A DNA stretch of 64,000 nt from the NCBI RefSeq assembly GCF_023913515.1, contig NZ_CP099391.1, positions 2,728,001-2,792,000 on the forward strand, given 5' to 3'. This DNA is from Natronococcus sp. CG52 (GTDB lineage Archaea; Halobacteriota; Halobacteria; Halobacteriales; Natrialbaceae). The translations under genes and the position numbers were made by a program. Positions 62,721 to 64,000 of the stretch are shown here, piece by piece; within the stretch, counting starts at the first letter, position 1; each line of letters opens with the position of its first letter. The notes under the pieces were generated by a model. That model searched no databases. It was given only the letters and a program-made list of their open reading frames with translations, and was not told where the DNA came from.

Positions 62721-62883
62721 GCCGTAACGTATGCGAACATTGTAAAATAAGGTTTCCGTCGTAACTATTTTCGTTAACCGGGCCGGGGATAGTACCGTAC
62801 GCGACTATGAAACTCGGGCCACCCCTTCCGACGGATCCGGCCGTATCGAGCCGACAGCCGACCGAACGCGCCGAACGCGAGCC
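62721..62883. promoter_or_regulatory. Divergent promoter of acyl-CoA dehydrogenase and kinase genes
   Basis: 163 bases. AT-rich DNA with ACATTGTAAAATAAGG near 62733-62752 (probable minus-strand TATA) and CTATTTTCGTTAAC near 62765-62778. A 26-codon frame from ATG 62807 ends with TGA overlapping the kinase ATG (ATGA); it may be a leader peptide or chance. ATTGT-like sequence resembles the heptamers at 58119-58194, but only weakly. Confidence 0.4.
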
Positions 62884-63993
62884 ATGACCGACAGCTACTA
62901 CGAGCGACTCGTCGACGAGGACGCGCTGGCGGCGTACCTCGAGAACCACCTGGGCGCGGCCGAGGAGTACGATATCGACCGGCACCAGGAGGGCCACTCC
63001 AACGAGACGCTGTTCGTCACCTGGGGCGACCGCGACCTGGTGGTCAGACGGCCCCCGCCGGGCGAGACCGCCGACACCGCCCACGACGTCCTGCGAGAGT
63101 ATCGGGTGACGAACGCGCTCGTCGACACCGACGTCCCCGTCCCCGAACCGCTGCTCGCCTGCGAGGACCACGACGTCATCGGCAGCGATTTCTACGTGAT
63201 GGAGCGGCTCGAGGGGCACGTGCTCCGGCTCGAGGAGCCCGACGAGTTCGCCGTCCCCGACGCCCGCGAGCGGATCGGCGAGGAACTCGTCGACACGCTG
63301 GCGGCGATCCACGACGTCGACTACGAGGACGTCGGCCTCGGCGAGTTCGGCTACCCCGAGGGCTACACCGAGCGACAGGTCGAACGCTGGGGCCAGCAAC
63401 TGATGTGGGCGTTCGACCGCACCGCGGACGAGCGGGAGGTGCCGGACCTCTACGAGGTCGGCGCGTGGTTACAGGAGAACGCGCCGGACGAGCACCCACG
63501 CGCCCTCGTTCACGGCGACTACAAGCTGGATAACGTGATGTTTGGGCCAGCGGGACGCGACGCGTCCCGGAACGAGCGAGCGGACGACGTCCGCGAGCCG
63601 GCGACGCCGGAACTGGTCGGCGTCTTCGACTGGGAGATGGCCACGCTCGGCGATCCGCGGGCCGACCTGGGCTGGATGCTCTCCTACTGGCGCGACGCGA
63701 AGGATCCCGACCCCGCCGTGCCGGAACTCACGTCGACGTTCATGGAACGGGAGGGGTACTCGAGCCGCCGGGAACTGGTCGACCGCTGGGAGGACCGGAC
63801 CGGCCTCGCGTTCGAGCACGAGCGGTTCTACCGCGCGCTCGCGGTGTACAAGCTGGCCGCCCTCGGCGAGATGTTCTTCCGGCGCTACCTCGAGGGGAAC
63901 AGCGACGACCCGATGTATCCGAAGATGGAGGAACGCGTTCCCGCACTGGCCGCGCGGGCGATGCGAATCATCGAGGGCGAGGAGCCGCTCTGA
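62884..63993 (+). CDS. APH-type phosphotransferase (LvaA/ACAD11 kinase-like)
   Basis: A 369-residue kinase of the aminoglycoside phosphotransferase fold, in the subgroup associated with acyl-CoA dehydrogenases. The nucleotide loop region reads NETLFVTWGDRDLVVRRPPPGE, the catalytic loop LVHGDYKLDNVMF (Asp as base) and the metal motif GVFDWEMATLGDPRADLGWML. The HxDxxxxN pattern is intact, so it should be active. Context suggests it phosphorylates a hydroxyacyl-CoA for processing by the divergent dehydrogenase, by analogy to LvaA and ACAD11. The window ends just behind it. Confidence 0.9.
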   Translation: MTDSYYERLVDEDALAAYLENHLGAAEEYDIDRHQEGHSNETLFVTWGDRDLVVRRPPPGETADTAHDVLREYRVTNALVDTDVPVPEPLLACEDHDVIGSDFYVMERLEGHVLRLEEPDEFAVPDARERIGEELVDTLAAIHDVDYEDVGLGEFGYPEGYTERQVERWGQQLMWAFDRTADEREVPDLYEVGAWLQENAPDEHPRALVHGDYKLDNVMFGPAGRDASRNERADDVREPATPELVGVFDWEMATLGDPRADLGWMLSYWRDAKDPDPAVPELTSTFMEREGYSSRRELVDRWEDRTGLAFEHERFYRALAVYKLAALGEMFFRRYLEGNSDDPMYPKMEERVPALAARAMRIIEGEEPL

Positions 63994-64000
63994 GATGCGC

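Overview
The window is chromosomal DNA from a haloarchaeon, most likely of the Natrialbales. The evidence is high G+C with a strong bias to CTCGAG-type codon pairs, very acidic predicted proteins, Tat-type lipoprotein signals, TATA boxes about 25-30 bases before leaderless starts, and archaeal marker genes: L37e with Lsm, tyrosyl- and aspartyl-tRNA synthetases, geranylgeranylglyceryl phosphate synthase, pantoate kinase with phosphopantothenate synthetase, a HalOD1 protein and F420-dependent enzymes. The genus assignment is inference. I found no tRNA, rRNA or CRISPR array.

1-12.8 kb is a carbohydrate region: a PfkB sugar kinase, an aldo/keto reductase, a complete CUT1-type ABC importer (Tat lipoprotein, two permeases, MalK-like ATPase) ending in a 67-residue membrane protein, a TIM-barrel sugar isomerase/epimerase, a convergent MFS transporter and a Gfo/Idh/MocA dehydrogenase. 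The genes fit uptake and oxidation or isomerisation of a sugar or polyol; the substrate is unknown. A decayed 2-hydroxyacid dehydrogenase tail follows at 12.8 kb.

13-31 kb is mostly housekeeping and surface genes: an HD phosphohydrolase, an amidohydrolase, a DsbA-like lipoprotein, a secreted Asp/Glu-rich protein, UspA, BirA, TyrRS, the archaeal CoA pair (pantoate kinase and phosphopantothenate synthetase), a beta-propeller membrane protein, a Kef-type antiporter broken by an in-frame TAG, and an NhaP-type antiporter. Two hairpins at 22 kb look like relics of IS200/IS605 (TnpB) ends.

31-54 kb contains AspS, whose 3' end is the first unit of a degenerate tandem repeat, then a cytochrome P450 divergent from a Bat-like HTH regulator, Sir2, GGGP synthase, threonine synthase, L37e/Lsm, a DUF2342-type metalloprotease, an AI-2E family protein, a Cas4-Dna2-type nuclease-helicase, a PAP2 phosphatase, a LarA-like protein, a K+ channel with RCK-like tail and an AIR-synthase-like protein.

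54.8-56.3 kb holds a methyltransferase of foreign character, flanked by low-coding DNA and a repeated GTGCTGAAT motif.

56.3-64 kb holds an LLM F420 oxidoreductase overlapping an SDR, an FMN-dependent alpha-hydroxyacid oxidase overlapping a HAD phosphatase, a GNAT protein, an acyl-CoA dehydrogenase and a divergent APH-type kinase. HAD, APH kinase and acyl-CoA dehydrogenase are the three domains fused in animal ACAD10, and the kinase plus dehydrogenase match the bacterial LvaA/LvaC logic. This is the most interesting candidate system: an unfused archaeal route for hydroxyacyl-CoA degradation through a phosphorylated intermediate.
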